64,000 bases of DNA from JAAOIF01 sp965217125 (GCA_965217125.1 OZ244244.1:682001-746000); one strand, 5' to 3'. Positions 16,126-24,674 are shown, counted from the stretch's first letter. The notes: generated from the letters alone by a model not told the origin. Numbers and translations are program-made.

Positions 16126-17336
16126 AAACACCAATTTATATGGACTATTCAGCAACTACGCCAGTAGATGGGCGCGTTGCTAAAAAAATGATGCAATACC
16201 TTACTATGGAGGGCGATTTTGGCAATCCAGCCTCTAATTCTCACTATTATGGCTGGCAAGCTGATACTGCTGTAAAAAAAGCGCGTCAGCAAGTAGCAGA
16301 TTTAGTCGGGGCCGACCCTAGAGAAATCATTTGGACTTCAGGCGCTACGGAATCAGATAACTTAGCAATTAAAGGTGTTGCGCATTTTTACAAAAATAAA
16401 GGCAAGCATATTATCACCCTTAAAACTGAGCATAAAGCAGTATTAGATACCTGTCGTCAGTTAGAACGCGAAGATTATGAGGTTACTTATTTAGACCCAT
16501 TGCCGAACGGTTTGCTTGATTTAAAAGTATTACAAGATACCATTCGCAAAGACACTATTTTGGTATCTATTATGCATGTTAATAACGAAATTGGCGTGAT
16601 TCAAGATATTCAAGCCATTGGTGATATTTGCCGTGCACAAAAAGTGTTTTTTCATGTTGATGCAGCACAATCTGTCGGCAAAATAGCAATTGATTTATCA
16701 ACATTACCGGTTGATTTAATGAGTTTTTGTGCACATAAAATTTACGGACCTAAAGGCATAGGAGTTTTGTATGTAAGTCGTTCGCCACGGGTTCGCTTAG
16801 AAGCGCAAATACATGGTGGCGGGCATGAGCGAGGTATGCGCTCTGGCACCTTAGCAACTCACCAAATTGTAGGTATGGGCGAAGCATTTGCCATTGCACA
16901 AGCTGAAATGGATGAGGAAAATGCAAGATTTATGCTATTGCGTGAGCGCTTATTGGCAGGCTTTGCCGATATGGAAGAAGTGCAAGTTAATGGTGATTTA
17001 GAGCAACGCATTGCTGGCAACCTTAATATAAGTTTTAATTATGTTGAGGGTGAGTCATTAATGATGGCTATTAACAACATTGCACTATCTTCAGGCTCGG
17101 CTTGCACCAGTGCTAGTTTAGAGCCTTCTTATGTGCTGCGCGCATTAGGCTTGAATGATGAGTTAGCACACAGTTCTATTCGTTTTAGCATTGGTCGTTA
17201 TACTACCGAGGAGGATATTGACAAAGCCATTAAATTGGTGCGTGAGAAAGTTAATAAATTGCGTGATTTATCGCCTTTATGGGATATGTTTAAAGACGGT
17301 GTTGATTTGAGTAAAGTAGAATGGGCTGCACATTAA
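16122..17336 (+). CDS. iscS: cysteine desulfurase IscS
   Basis: IscS takes sulfur from cysteine for Fe-S clusters and thiolated tRNAs. The 404 residues contain ATTPVD near the N-terminus, HVDAAQSVGK (about 180-189), the PLP Lys in SFCAHKIYGPKG (about 200-211), and the mobile-loop catalytic Cys in SSGSACTSASLEP (about 322-334). It overlaps the iscR stop and is followed by iscU after 35 nt. Confidence 0.97.
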   Translation: MKTPIYMDYSATTPVDGRVAKKMMQYLTMEGDFGNPASNSHYYGWQADTAVKKARQQVADLVGADPREIIWTSGATESDNLAIKGVAHFYKNKGKHIITLKTEHKAVLDTCRQLEREDYEVTYLDPLPNGLLDLKVLQDTIRKDTILVSIMHVNNEIGVIQDIQAIGDICRAQKVFFHVDAAQSVGKIAIDLSTLPVDLMSFCAHKIYGPKGIGVLYVSRSPRVRLEAQIHGGGHERGMRSGTLATHQIVGMGEAFAIAQAEMDEENARFMLLRERLLAGFADMEEVQVNGDLEQRIAGNLNISFNYVEGESLMMAINNIALSSGSACTSASLEPSYVLRALGLNDELAHSSIRFSIGRYTTEEDIDKAIKLVREKVNKLRDLSPLWDMFKDGVDLSKVEWAAH

Positions 17337-17371
17337 AACATTAAAATAATAAATAAAATAGGAGAAATAAT

Positions 17372-17749
17372 ATGGCATATGGTGAAAAGGTATTGGATCA
17401 TTACGAAAACCCACGCAATGTAGGGATTTTGGATGAAAAGGCTAAAAATGTTGGCACTGGCATGGTAGGAGCACCTGCCTGCGGTGATGTTATGCGTTTG
17501 CAAATTCAGGTGAATGATGATGGTCTGATTGAAGATGCAAAGTTTAAAACTTATGGCTGTGGCTCTGCTATTGCCTCAAGTTCCTTATTAACCGAATGGG
17601 TTAAAGGCAGGACTTTGGAGCAAGCAGCTCAGATTAAAAATGTTGATATTGCGCAAGAATTAGCATTGCCGCCAGTTAAAATACATTGTTCAGTTTTGGC
17701 AGAAGATGCGATTAAAGCAGCGATTAACGACATTAAATCTAAGGTCTAA
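17372..17749 (+). CDS. iscU: Fe-S assembly scaffold IscU
   Basis: IscU is the scaffold on which the [2Fe-2S] cluster is built. All three conserved Cys are present: GAPACGDVM, YGCGSAIASSS and KIHCSVLAEDAI. The LPPVK motif recognised by HscA is just before the last Cys. The 125-residue length is normal. A GGAGAAATAATATG ribosome site precedes the start. Confidence 0.97.
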   Translation: MAYGEKVLDHYENPRNVGILDEKAKNVGTGMVGAPACGDVMRLQIQVNDDGLIEDAKFKTYGCGSAIASSSLLTEWVKGRTLEQAAQIKNVDIAQELALPPVKIHCSVLAEDAIKAAINDIKSKV

Positions 17750-17754
17750 TCAAC

Positions 17755-18078
17755 ATGGCAATTAGCTTAACTGATAAGGCTAACAAGCGTGTTATTGGTT
17801 TTTTAGCCAATCGCGGCTCAGGTATGGGCATTCGCCTGTCAGTGCAAACTACAGGCTGTTCTGGTTTGGGTTACAACATAGAATTTGTTGATAACATCAA
17901 TGACGATGATACTATTTTTGATGAAAATGGGGTGAAAGTGATTATTGATGCCAAGAGTTTAGTTTATTTAGATGGCACCCAAGTTGATTTTGTTAAAGAG
18001 GGGCTAAATGAAGGCTTTGAATTTAATAATCCAAATGCCAAAGCACAGTGCGGTTGTGGTGAGTCATTTACGGTTTAG
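17755..18078 (+). CDS. iscA: A-type Fe-S carrier IscA
   Basis: An A-type carrier that passes clusters from the ISC machinery to target proteins. The 107 residues carry the three conserved Cys: TTGCSGLGY (about 36) and CGCGESF near the C-terminus. It lies 5 nt after iscU, as expected in the isc operon. Confidence 0.95.
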   Translation: MAISLTDKANKRVIGFLANRGSGMGIRLSVQTTGCSGLGYNIEFVDNINDDDTIFDENGVKVIIDAKSLVYLDGTQVDFVKEGLNEGFEFNNPNAKAQCGCGESFTV

Positions 18079-18080
18079 TT

Positions 18081-18581
18081 TTGAGTAATTACTTTGCATT
18101 ATTTTCACTAAAATCTGATTTTTCTATTGATTTAGCAGATTTAGAATCCGCTTATCAGTTGCAAATATCCCAGTTTCACCCTGATAAATTTGCCACTAAG
18201 AGTGAGCGTGAAAAATCCCTTGCCTTGCAAAACACTTCACTGCTTAACACCGCCTACAACACTTTAAAATCCCCATTAAAACGCGCAACTTATCTATTAG
18301 AATTGCAAGGCATCAATGCTTTTGATGAAAAAGATACACAAATGGATGAGGGTTTTTTAATGGCACAAATCGAGCATCGGGAAACGCTAGAACGAGCTAA
18401 AAATTTTGATGAGATTGAGCATTTTATTGATATAATAACGCCATTAGAGGATGAGCATATTGTTAGTATTGAACGCGAATTTAAACAAAACAATCTACAA
18501 ACTATTAAAAATTTAGTGCGACAATTGCGTTTTTATCAGCAATTAAAACAGCAAGCCAATGAATTATTAGATGAATTGTAG
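18081..18581 (+). CDS. hscB: co-chaperone HscB
   Basis: The J-domain partner of HscA in cluster transfer from IscU. The HPD motif sits in QFHPDKFA (about 32-39). The C-terminal three-helix region (about 90-166) includes DEGFLMAQIEHRE, which fits IscU binding. The start is TTG at 18081, 2 nt after the iscA stop; this is the only start that preserves the domain. Confidence 0.93.
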   Translation: MSNYFALFSLKSDFSIDLADLESAYQLQISQFHPDKFATKSEREKSLALQNTSLLNTAYNTLKSPLKRATYLLELQGINAFDEKDTQMDEGFLMAQIEHRETLERAKNFDEIEHFIDIITPLEDEHIVSIEREFKQNNLQTIKNLVRQLRFYQQLKQQANELLDEL

Positions 18582-18600
18582 TTATAAACAGGATGATATA

Positions 18601-18765
18601 ATGCAAAAGCAAAAATTTGACGAGAAAGAGCCTGAATTGCTTAAATTGGATAAATTGTTTGAAAAAGCAATGAAAAAAATCAACCAACAAAATCATGATT
18701 TTTTAGCAAAAATCAGTGCTGATTGCAAAACAATGGCTAAACACAAAGCTAAACCACTGTCATAA
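18601..18765 (+). CDS. small protein between hscB and the zeta-toxin-like remnant
   Basis: A 54-residue, Lys/Glu-rich, probably helical protein (MQKQKFDEKEPELLKLDKLF onward) that belongs to no family I recognise. It starts 19 nt after hscB with no strong ribosome site and ends 6 nt before the next ORF. Its position just ahead of a zeta-toxin-like fragment could mean it is a former antitoxin. It could also be chance. It interrupts the usual hscB-hscA junction. Confidence 0.5.
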   Translation: MQKQKFDEKEPELLKLDKLFEKAMKKINQQNHDFLAKISADCKTMAKHKAKPLS

Positions 18766-18771
18766 ATTACA

Positions 18772-19083
18772 ATGCAAAATAAAGCTGTTTTAATTACAAC
18801 AACAACAACTGAGCCAAGCATTAATGCAAAAAGAATCGCATTACGAGTTGGACAGGGCGGGCATGCTGTGCCTATTGATAAAATTATTAGCCGTTATTCA
18901 AAGTCTATCGTTAATTGCACGCAAATTATCAATTTAGTTGATAGAGCTTATATTTATGATAATTCTATTGATGGTGTTGCGCCAAAACTTATTTTTAGGG
19001 TTGTTAATAAAGACAAACAAACCGTTAAGCAGTATGAACCTATGCTTGATTGGACACAACTAATATTTAACCATATTCAATAA
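18772..19083 (+). pseudogene. C-terminal remnant of a zeta-toxin-type P-loop kinase
   Basis: The 103-residue frame contains TEPSINAKRIALRVGQGGHA, then V-P-I-D-K-I-I-S-R-Y-S-K-S and DRAYIYDNS. This matches the C-terminal half of predicted ABC-type ATPase/zeta-toxin proteins, which read (T/E)-D-P-x-x-N-x-x-R-(V/I)-x-x-R-V-x-x-G-G-H-x-V-P-x-x-K-I-x-x-R-Y-x-x-S. The N-terminal Walker A half is missing, so it cannot be an active kinase. It sits 2 nt before hscA in the isc operon and may be retained only as a translated spacer. Confidence 0.6.
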
Positions 19084-19085
19084 GC

Positions 19086-20930
19086 ATGGCACTCCTACAA
19101 ATCTCAGAACCGGGTCAATCAAGCGCCCCACATCAACATAAATTAGCCGTTGGTATTGATTTAGGCACCACCAATTCATTGGTAGCATCAGTTAAAAGCG
19201 GGCAAAGTGTAATGCTTACTGATGAAAATAATCAAGCGATTTTGCCTTCTGTGGTGCATTGTGGCAAAGACAATAAACTTACCGTAGGCTATGATGCCTG
19301 CCCTTATGCACAAACCGACCCGACCAATACCATTATTTCAATAAAGCGTTTTATGGGTTTGAGTTATCAGGAAGTTAAAAAATTTAAAAATTGTCCCTAT
19401 CAATTAGTTGAAAATGGCAATAATGTGTTGTTTCATACTGCAATGGGCGATTTAACTGCAGTAGAAATATCATCTAGTATTTTGTCGTCGCTTAAACAAC
19501 GCGCTGAAAAAGCATTAGCTGGCGAGCTATTTGGCGCGGTGATTACGGTGCCGGCGTATTTTAACGATGCACAACGACAAGCCACCAAAGATGCAGCAAG
19601 GCTTGCAGGCTTAAACACATTACGGCTATTAAATGAACCAACAGCCGCGGCAGTGGCGTATGGATTAGAATCTGGCGAAAAGGGGGTGTATGCGATTTAT
19701 GATTTGGGCGGCGGCACTTTTGATATTTCTATTTTGGATTTTCAAAAAGGTGTTTTTAAGGTTTTAGCAACAGGCGGTGATTCTGCTTTGGGCGGCGATG
19801 ATTTTGATCAACTAATTATTAATGATTGTATTGAAACTTTGAAATTAGGTAAATTGACGCCAACACAAATGCAAAAAATTAAACAATTCTCGCGTAGCGC
19901 TAAAGAAACCCTCAGCGAGCATCAATTTGCCGAATTTAACTATATCGATACGCCTTATCGCATTACTAAGTCCAAGTTTGAATATTTGGCAAGTGCACTG
20001 ATTAAACGCACCTTATCATTAACCAAACGCTCCGTTAGGGATGCAAAAATTCAAATGCACGATATTAAGGAAATCATTATGGTAGGCGGTTCGACGCGTA
20101 TGCCATTGCTTAGAAAAATGCTTGGTGATTTATTTAACAAACCAGTATTATGCTCAATCAATCCAGACGAAGTGGTCGCCCAAGGTGCGGCAATTCAGGC
20201 AAATATTTTGGCAGGCAATAAAACCCAGGATGAGATTTTACTGTTAGATGTTTTGCCTTTATCACTTGGGATAGAGACGATGGGCGGACTATTAGAAAAA
20301 GTGTTGTATAGAAATACCACCATTCCAATTACTCAAGCGCAAGAATTTACCACCTTTAAAGACGGACAAACTGCCATCAGTATTCATATATTACAAGGCG
20401 AGCGTGAATTAGTTAAAGATTGTCGTTCATTAGCAAAATTCGAGCTTAGAGGCATACCGCCTATGGTAGCAGGTCAGGCGCGTATTCGAGTTGAATTTCA
20501 AGTAGATGCTGATGGTTTATTATCAGTCAGCGCTACCGAACAAAGCTCAGGCCTTAAAACTGATGTTACTATCAAGCCATCTTATGGTTTGAGCCATCTT
20601 GAAATGGAAAAAATGCTTAAACAATCCGTTTTGTTTGCTAAAGCAGACATTCAAGTTAGGCAGCTATATGAAACCCAAGTTGAGGCAAATAGGGCCATTG
20701 CAGCGATTGATTCAGCATTAGCAAAAGACCAAGCAATGTTAAATCAACAAATGATAAAAGACATTCTCCAAGCAAAAGCACAATTAGTTGCAGTTGCTAA
20801 TAGCGATGATGAGCCATTGATTAAGGCTAAAATAGCTAATCTTGAAAATGTTGCAACTCAATTTGTTAAAATACGAATGAATAAAACGATTGCTAAAGCC
20901 ATGCGCGGTCATAATATCGATGAATTTTAA
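19086..20930 (+). CDS. hscA: Fe-S chaperone HscA
   Basis: The Hsp70-class chaperone that, with HscB, releases clusters from IscU. The 614 residues show the Hsp70 ATPase signatures GIDLGTTNSLVA (about 24-35), YDLGGGTFDISILDF (about 205-219) and IMVGGSTRMPLLRKML (about 333-348). A substrate-binding domain follows from about 390. The N-terminal extension before GIDLGTTNS is typical of HscA, not DnaK. It is separated from hscB by two small ORFs, which is unusual. Confidence 0.96.
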   Translation: MALLQISEPGQSSAPHQHKLAVGIDLGTTNSLVASVKSGQSVMLTDENNQAILPSVVHCGKDNKLTVGYDACPYAQTDPTNTIISIKRFMGLSYQEVKKFKNCPYQLVENGNNVLFHTAMGDLTAVEISSSILSSLKQRAEKALAGELFGAVITVPAYFNDAQRQATKDAARLAGLNTLRLLNEPTAAAVAYGLESGEKGVYAIYDLGGGTFDISILDFQKGVFKVLATGGDSALGGDDFDQLIINDCIETLKLGKLTPTQMQKIKQFSRSAKETLSEHQFAEFNYIDTPYRITKSKFEYLASALIKRTLSLTKRSVRDAKIQMHDIKEIIMVGGSTRMPLLRKMLGDLFNKPVLCSINPDEVVAQGAAIQANILAGNKTQDEILLLDVLPLSLGIETMGGLLEKVLYRNTTIPITQAQEFTTFKDGQTAISIHILQGERELVKDCRSLAKFELRGIPPMVAGQARIRVEFQVDADGLLSVSATEQSSGLKTDVTIKPSYGLSHLEMEKMLKQSVLFAKADIQVRQLYETQVEANRAIAAIDSALAKDQAMLNQQMIKDILQAKAQLVAVANSDDEPLIKAKIANLENVATQFVKIRMNKTIAKAMRGHNIDEF

Positions 20931-20942
20931 AAGAGAGTAAAT

Positions 20943-21284
20943 ATGCCACAAATAATTGTCCTACCACACCCCCAGATTTGCCCAGAAGGCATTGTTATTG
21001 CAGCAGAAAAAGGAGTCAGTATTTGCAATATTTTGTTAAAAAATGATGTAGAAATTGAGCATGCCTGCGAAATGTCAAATGCCTGCACGACTTGCCATGT
21101 CTATATTCGTGAAGGTTTTGACAAACTTAATCAATCCGATGAAACCGAAGACGACCTACTCGATAAAGCCTGGGGCTTAGACCCCGATTCCCGCCTATCC
21201 TGTCAGGCGATCGTGAGCGAAACTGATTTAGTAATTGAAATTCCAAAATACACAATCAATCAAGTATCTGAAAACCATTTTTAA
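20943..21284 (+). CDS. fdx: ISC-type [2Fe-2S] ferredoxin
   Basis: The adrenodoxin-type ferredoxin that supplies electrons for cluster assembly. Cluster ligands appear as CEMSNACTTC and the later SCQAI, in a 113-residue protein. It is the last gene of the isc operon, 12 nt after hscA. No IscX is seen downstream; composite repeat copy E begins instead. Confidence 0.96.
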   Translation: MPQIIVLPHPQICPEGIVIAAEKGVSICNILLKNDVEIEHACEMSNACTTCHVYIREGFDKLNQSDETEDDLLDKAWGLDPDSRLSCQAIVSETDLVIEIPKYTINQVSENHF

Positions 21285-21299
21285 TAGCAGCGTTCCCAC

Positions 21300-21826
21300 T
21301 ATTCCATAAATCTAATTACGCCACAATCCTCAATGCGATAATGTGCAAAAATCGCCTCAATACAAGCATAGAGAGCAGAGGGCAGAATGCAGAAAACAGA
21401 AAACAGAGGGCAGAATGCAGAAAACAGAGGGCAGAAAACAGAAAACAGAGGGCAGAACAGAGTAAGAGCAAAATCAATAGCAAAAGCAAACCTAATGGCA
21501 CCGCTCTTGATTTGCTTTTTCTACCCCCATAAATAAATCTAATGTCACCCCAATCCTCAATGCGATAATGTGCAAAAATCGCCGTCCAGGCGATAGGGCG
21601 AAGCCCGATTTTGATAAACTCCTTAGGGTGGGGGCTTGGGGGAGGGCGTCGGGATCTCGAGTTGGGGTAAAATCTACCACGCCCTCCCCCAAACAGACGA
21701 TATGACACAAAATTTACACAAACAGTTCTAATAGCGCTGCTCTTGATTTTGCTCTGTTCTGTTCTCTGTTTTCTGCCTCTCTGCCCTCTGTTCTGCAACC
21801 TACGCCCACCAGTAAAATAGAGAAAC
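21300..21826. repeat. composite repeat element, copy E
   Basis: The longest copy, filling the gap between fdx and the transporter island. It has a satellite of cagagggcagaatgcag / aaaacag units at 21370-21460. The GC-rich core follows at about 21575-21720 with gatagggcgaagcccgattt and inverted arms gggggagggcg / cgccctccccc around a ctcgag-like centre. A pyrimidine-strand satellite closes it at 21748-21800. The orientation matches copy D. It marks the exact border between the isc operon and accessory DNA. No genes are seen. Confidence 0.75.
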
Positions 21827-21851
21827 CGCATTGTATCCCCTTATTTTTTTA

Positions 21852-22472
21852 TTATGTTTTTGATAGAATTATAATAGTTGAATAAACCATGTAAATAGCC
21901 AAAAAAAACAAGATAAAGCCTGATAATTTGCTAATAATAGTTGCTATTTTAACATTAATAATTTTTGAAAAAAATGCTGAATATAGCGATAGTATTGAGT
22001 AGTCTAAAATTATCCACACAAATGTTAGTGTGCTCATAGAAATAAATGAATTATTAGATACACTAAAGAATATTGGGAAAAAAGCCACAAAAAATAAAAT
22101 ATCTTTAGGGTTAGAAATTCCAATAATAAAGCCGTTTTTAAAATAATTTTTGCTTTTTATTGTTGATTTTGTATTGATTAAAATATTTTCCTTAATAATA
22201 GATACAGAAAAATAAAACAAATAAACTCCACCAAAAAATGTTAACCAAACTAACATTTGCTTATCAATAGCAAACAACCCTTGAATAACAAGGAATGAAA
22301 TTAAAATTAAAACAAGGGATGCTAAATTTGTACCTACAATTGTAATAAATCCAGCACGAAACCCTCCATTAATGCTTGAGTTGATAACTAAAAAAGTTAC
22401 TGGCCCAGGTGTGCCTAAAAACAATAAAATAGAGAAAATATACATGGACAATAGATAAAGATTAAAGCTCAT
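21852..22472 (-). CDS. LysE/RhtB family amino acid exporter
   Basis: A 206-residue inner membrane protein with six predicted membrane segments. The N-terminal signature FLGTPGPVTFLVINSS (about 17-32) is the G-x-x-x-x-P-G-P motif of the family. GISNPKDILFFVAFFPIF (about 115-132) is the second conserved motif. The substrate (homoserine, threonine, lysine or other) cannot be read. It is the first of several exporters on the minus strand in this island. Confidence 0.9.
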   Translation of the reverse strand: MSFNLYLLSMYIFSILLFLGTPGPVTFLVINSSINGGFRAGFITIVGTNLASLVLILISFLVIQGLFAIDKQMLVWLTFFGGVYLFYFSVSIIKENILINTKSTIKSKNYFKNGFIIGISNPKDILFFVAFFPIFFSVSNNSFISMSTLTFVWIILDYSILSLYSAFFSKIINVKIATIISKLSGFILFFLAIYMVYSTIIILSKT

Positions 22473-22630
22473 AGAATTTTCTCTTTTGTTTTAAAATTAA
22501 GAGCAAAAAGCAGCCTTGCCCCATTATCTTCACGAACGAATAACACGCCACAATACCCTGTATTTAATTACCTAATATTATTTTTAATTTTTCTAATTTC
22601 ATTGTTAGCATCTGATATTGTAGGATAGCC
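22473..22630. other. short gap with possible gene remnant
   Basis: Between the LysE gene and the attC site. It holds a decayed copy of the island's repeated motif (cacgccacaataccctg, 22544-22560). The minus strand also has an open frame without a start (stop at 22568-22570) reading LDGYPTISDANNEIRKIKN, which continues into the attC site. It may be the tail of a lost cassette gene. Nothing else is seen. Confidence 0.3.
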
Positions 22631-22706
22631 ATCTAACGCCCAAACTCACCTGACGCGTTTACCCAAAAGGCACGACCAGCAGTCAGGTGGAATGATTTGT
22701 TAGGTG
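22631..22706 (-). repeat. integron-type attC site
   Basis: On the minus strand it opens cacctaacaaatcattcc, continues with acctgac, has a spacer with tgggtaaacgcg, then gtcaggtgagtttgg, and closes gcgttagat. The outer boxes match the attC consensus RYYYAAC and GTTRRRY, and the inner acctgac/gtcaggt arms pair. The TAACAAAT opening and GGGCGTTAG closing are characteristic of attC orientation. It sits 3 nt past the hicA stop, as the 3' site of a cassette should. Confidence 0.8.
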
Positions 22707-22709
22707 TTT

Positions 22710-22898
22710 TTACTTGATAAACTCCACGCCCAAATCTTTACATATCTTTTTAGCCAAAATATCTTTAACCTCAGTATGTCTTGGGATAGCAGAGCGTTTA
22801 TTTAAAACTGGATTGTGCCACCACGAATGGCAACCACCTTCACGCAATAATAAGCAATCTTGGTTGCGAAGATATTTTTCTAACTGTCTTCGTTTCAC
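22710..22898 (-). CDS. hicA: HicA-type mRNA interferase toxin
   Basis: A 62-residue double-stranded-RNA-binding-fold toxin that cleaves mRNA. It has the family order: an N-terminal helix (RRQLEKYLRNQDC), the Gly-x-His catalytic loop (REGGCHSWWHNP, His about 25), the basic strand RSAIPRHTEVKDILAKKI and a short tail. The active-site His is present. It follows hicB with a 4-nt overlap and is followed by an attC site, so the pair forms an integron-like cassette. Confidence 0.9.
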   Translation of the reverse strand: MKRRQLEKYLRNQDCLLLREGGCHSWWHNPVLNKRSAIPRHTEVKDILAKKICKDLGVEFIK

Positions 22899-23116
22899 AC
22901 AGGTACAGCAATTTTTTCTTCTTGATAAATACTTCCAGCTAATTCTATTGCATCTTTACGATTAAATTCTAACGCTTCGCCCAAAGTAACTTTTAATGTT
23001 TCTTTAAGATTTTTTATATTATTTTCTTGGCAATTTACACCAGGTATTTCCTCAATCCAGCCTATATAACTATCACCATCTTTTTTAATAATTGCAGTGT
23101 ATTGATTGCTTTGCAT
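22895..23116 (-). CDS. hicB: HicB-type antitoxin
   Basis: A 73-residue protein with the degraded RNase H-like fold of HicB: TAIIKKDGDSYIGWIEEIPG followed by VNCQENNIKNLKETLKVTL. No C-terminal DNA-binding domain is present, so it is the short class. The order hicB-hicA is the reverse of E. coli but is common in integron cassettes. It overlaps hicA by 4 nt. Confidence 0.88.
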   Translation of the reverse strand: MQSNQYTAIIKKDGDSYIGWIEEIPGVNCQENNIKNLKETLKVTLGEALEFNRKDAIELAGSIYQEEKIAVPV

Positions 23117-23197
23117 AACATTACCCTTTGTTAAAAATTTTCATTTTACGCTTTATAGTTTGTTATTGTTGTGAGACATTTGCATAAATATAGATGA

Positions 23198-23269
23198 TTA
23201 ACAATATGACAATTTTTGCCCGCAAGCACTAATCACTATAACAGACAATAAAATCAGTATTTTTCTCAT
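23198..23269 (-). CDS. tiny putative lipopeptide
   Basis: A 23-residue ORF (MRKILILLSVIVISACGQK, then five more residues) with a charged start, hydrophobic core and lipobox ISAC-G. A GGAAAG ribosome site precedes it. It resembles entericidin/lysis-type small lipoproteins in form only. It lies in the same interval between attC sites as hicBA. Being so short, it may instead be a remnant. Confidence 0.45.
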   Translation of the reverse strand: MRKILILLSVIVISACGQKLSYC

Positions 23270-23321
23270 TTTTCTTTCCAAAACCTTCTATTCATAAAAA
23301 TAGAAAAAATGGAAGGCGACA

Positions 23322-23396
23322 CCTAGTGCCTAAGCTCACCTGACGCGTTTACCTAAAGGACACGACAAGCGGTAAGGTGAGTTTAGTCCTTAGGTG
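23322..23396 (-). repeat. attC site with variant core boxes
   Basis: On the minus strand it opens cacctaaggactaaactcacc, slightly altered from the TAAC consensus. The centre has gtaaacgcgtcaggtgagc, near-identical to the site at 22631, and it closes cactaggtg. The arms ctcacctgac and gtaaggtgag pair. The GTT/AAC triplets have mutated to CTT/AAG, which should hinder recombination. Its left end contains the stop codon of the tiny membrane gene at 23390-23491. Confidence 0.65.
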
Positions 23397-23491
23397 GTTT
23401 TTGTATCATGCTTTGTTGTGAAATAAGCAAATATAGCACCTATAATAGCCAGTATTAACATAGCAGTTACACCTATTTCTAAGCCTGTCAT
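23390..23491 (-). CDS. tiny single-span membrane protein
   Basis: A 33-residue ORF: MTGLEIGVTAMLILAIIGAI, then a short Phe/Tyr-rich and Lys/Thr tail. It has one membrane segment and an excellent ribosome site (AAAGGAGGTAAAAAATG). It overlaps the TGA of the upstream frame as ATGA, pointing to translational coupling. The stop codon falls in the attC opening box. Function unknown. Confidence 0.6.
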   Translation of the reverse strand: MTGLEIGVTAMLILAIIGAIFAYFTTKHDTKTT

Positions 23492-23668
23492 TTTTTACCT
23501 CCTTTATAAATAATATACGAACCAAGCAATACTAAGACACTTGCAACAATAACAGCATACAACGAAAAACTACCGTTTTTTTATAATAGGAGATATAATT
23601 GCCACTGCAAATGTTATTTTTGCAAGGTCATAAATAAATTTACCAAATTCGCCTAATAAGTGTTTCAT
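23488..23668 (-). pseudogene. small membrane protein with a homopolymer frameshift
   Basis: The minus strand starts MKHLLGEFGKFIYDLAKITF and continues AVAIISPII, then a run of seven A residues (23576-23582) leads to a stop at 23570. With one A fewer the frame continues NGSFSLYAVIVASVLVLL and ends GGKK, a natural two-span protein of about 59 residues. Its TGA overlaps the ATG of the next small gene. The break may be a real frameshift, slippage or a sequencing error. The length and pattern resemble short DUF6722-like membrane proteins. Confidence 0.5.
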
Positions 23669-23735
23669 AATGACCGTATTTTAGCATGTATTAATTTATT
23701 AATACACGCCACAATACTCTGGCTCTAATTTATTT

Positions 23736-23762
23736 TAAGCAGTCCGCTGGAATGATTTGTTA
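23736..23762 (-). repeat. half attC-like site
   Basis: The minus-strand sequence gataacaaatcattccagcg matches the opening half of the attC at 22631-22706. It directly follows the stop of the DUF5655-like gene, but the closing half is missing. In its place is a copy of the scattered motif (atactctggctctaattta, 23714-23732). It looks like an attC truncated by that element. Confidence 0.5.
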
Positions 23763-24674
23763 TCATTTTTTTTCATATGATTGTCTAATTAAACTTAAGA
23801 TATATTCTAAGTCTTTATCATCATGGATTTTTATTTCACAATCTCCATTGCCCCATTTACCAACACTTGATACATCTCTTGCTATTTGTTTAGGGTCATC
23901 AAGTTCACTAAATAATAAATTTATATATATTTTTATAGCATTTTTTTGGATTACAAAATCAACAATATTTCTTTTGTGTTTGATAAAAGCAATATATAGT
24001 TTATTAGGTTTAATTTCAGTATCATCAAAATTTAAAATAGATGTTTTAAATTTTTCATAAATCTCTCTAATTTCATCATTTGCATTGGATAAATTATCCT
24101 CTTCGGTAAATACCTTAATTTCTTTACTAACTGCATCTATTATATTATTTTTCCCTGAAATTGTTTTTATGCTTGCTTGTGTTGTTTTTGTTTGTATTTG
24201 ATTATAAGATACTGTTTGATTAGTGAATTTTTTAATTTCCCATAATTCAATCGGCAAATCTTTAAAATTTATAGCCTCTTTTTGATAAGTGGTAAATGAT
24301 GGAGATATAAACATTATTCTTGATTGTGACCAATCTATATCATTTCTTTTTAAAGTGCTTTGATTATTTTCGTTATATTCTAAAATAAAATCAGCCTTGT
24401 TGTTTAACATCAAGGATAAATAGGCATATCCTTGGTCAATAACACTAAAACTTTTATCTCTTTTGTACTCTATTATCACAAAAGCATTGGCTTTTTTATC
24501 AAAAGCTAATGTGTCAATTCTAAAATTATTTAAAGAAAACTCTGATTTTACAAAGTTCAAATCAAAAACAGTTGATAAATTTATTTCTGTAAGTGCTTGA
24601 ATATCTTTTTCAAGTTTAAACTCTGCTTCTTGAATGTAATTTAATCTATTTTTATCGATTGTAAATAATGACAT
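23763..24674 (-). CDS. DUF5655-like protein with nuclease-like N-terminus
   Basis: A 303-residue protein. The N-terminal half has a pattern seen in PD-(D/E)xK-type restriction-like folds: IDTLAFDKKANAFVIIEYKR (D then E-x-K) at about 52-71. The C-terminal half (about 205-300) ends SVGKWGNGDCEIKIHDDKDL, typical of the DUF5655 domain in predicted transport/restriction-associated proteins. It has no membrane segment. A nuclease or defence-linked role is possible but unproven. A half attC follows its stop. Confidence 0.6.
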   Translation of the reverse strand: MSLFTIDKNRLNYIQEAEFKLEKDIQALTEINLSTVFDLNFVKSEFSLNNFRIDTLAFDKKANAFVIIEYKRDKSFSVIDQGYAYLSLMLNNKADFILEYNENNQSTLKRNDIDWSQSRIMFISPSFTTYQKEAINFKDLPIELWEIKKFTNQTVSYNQIQTKTTQASIKTISGKNNIIDAVSKEIKVFTEEDNLSNANDEIREIYEKFKTSILNFDDTEIKPNKLYIAFIKHKRNIVDFVIQKNAIKIYINLLFSELDDPKQIARDVSSVGKWGNGDCEIKIHDDKDLEYILSLIRQSYEKK

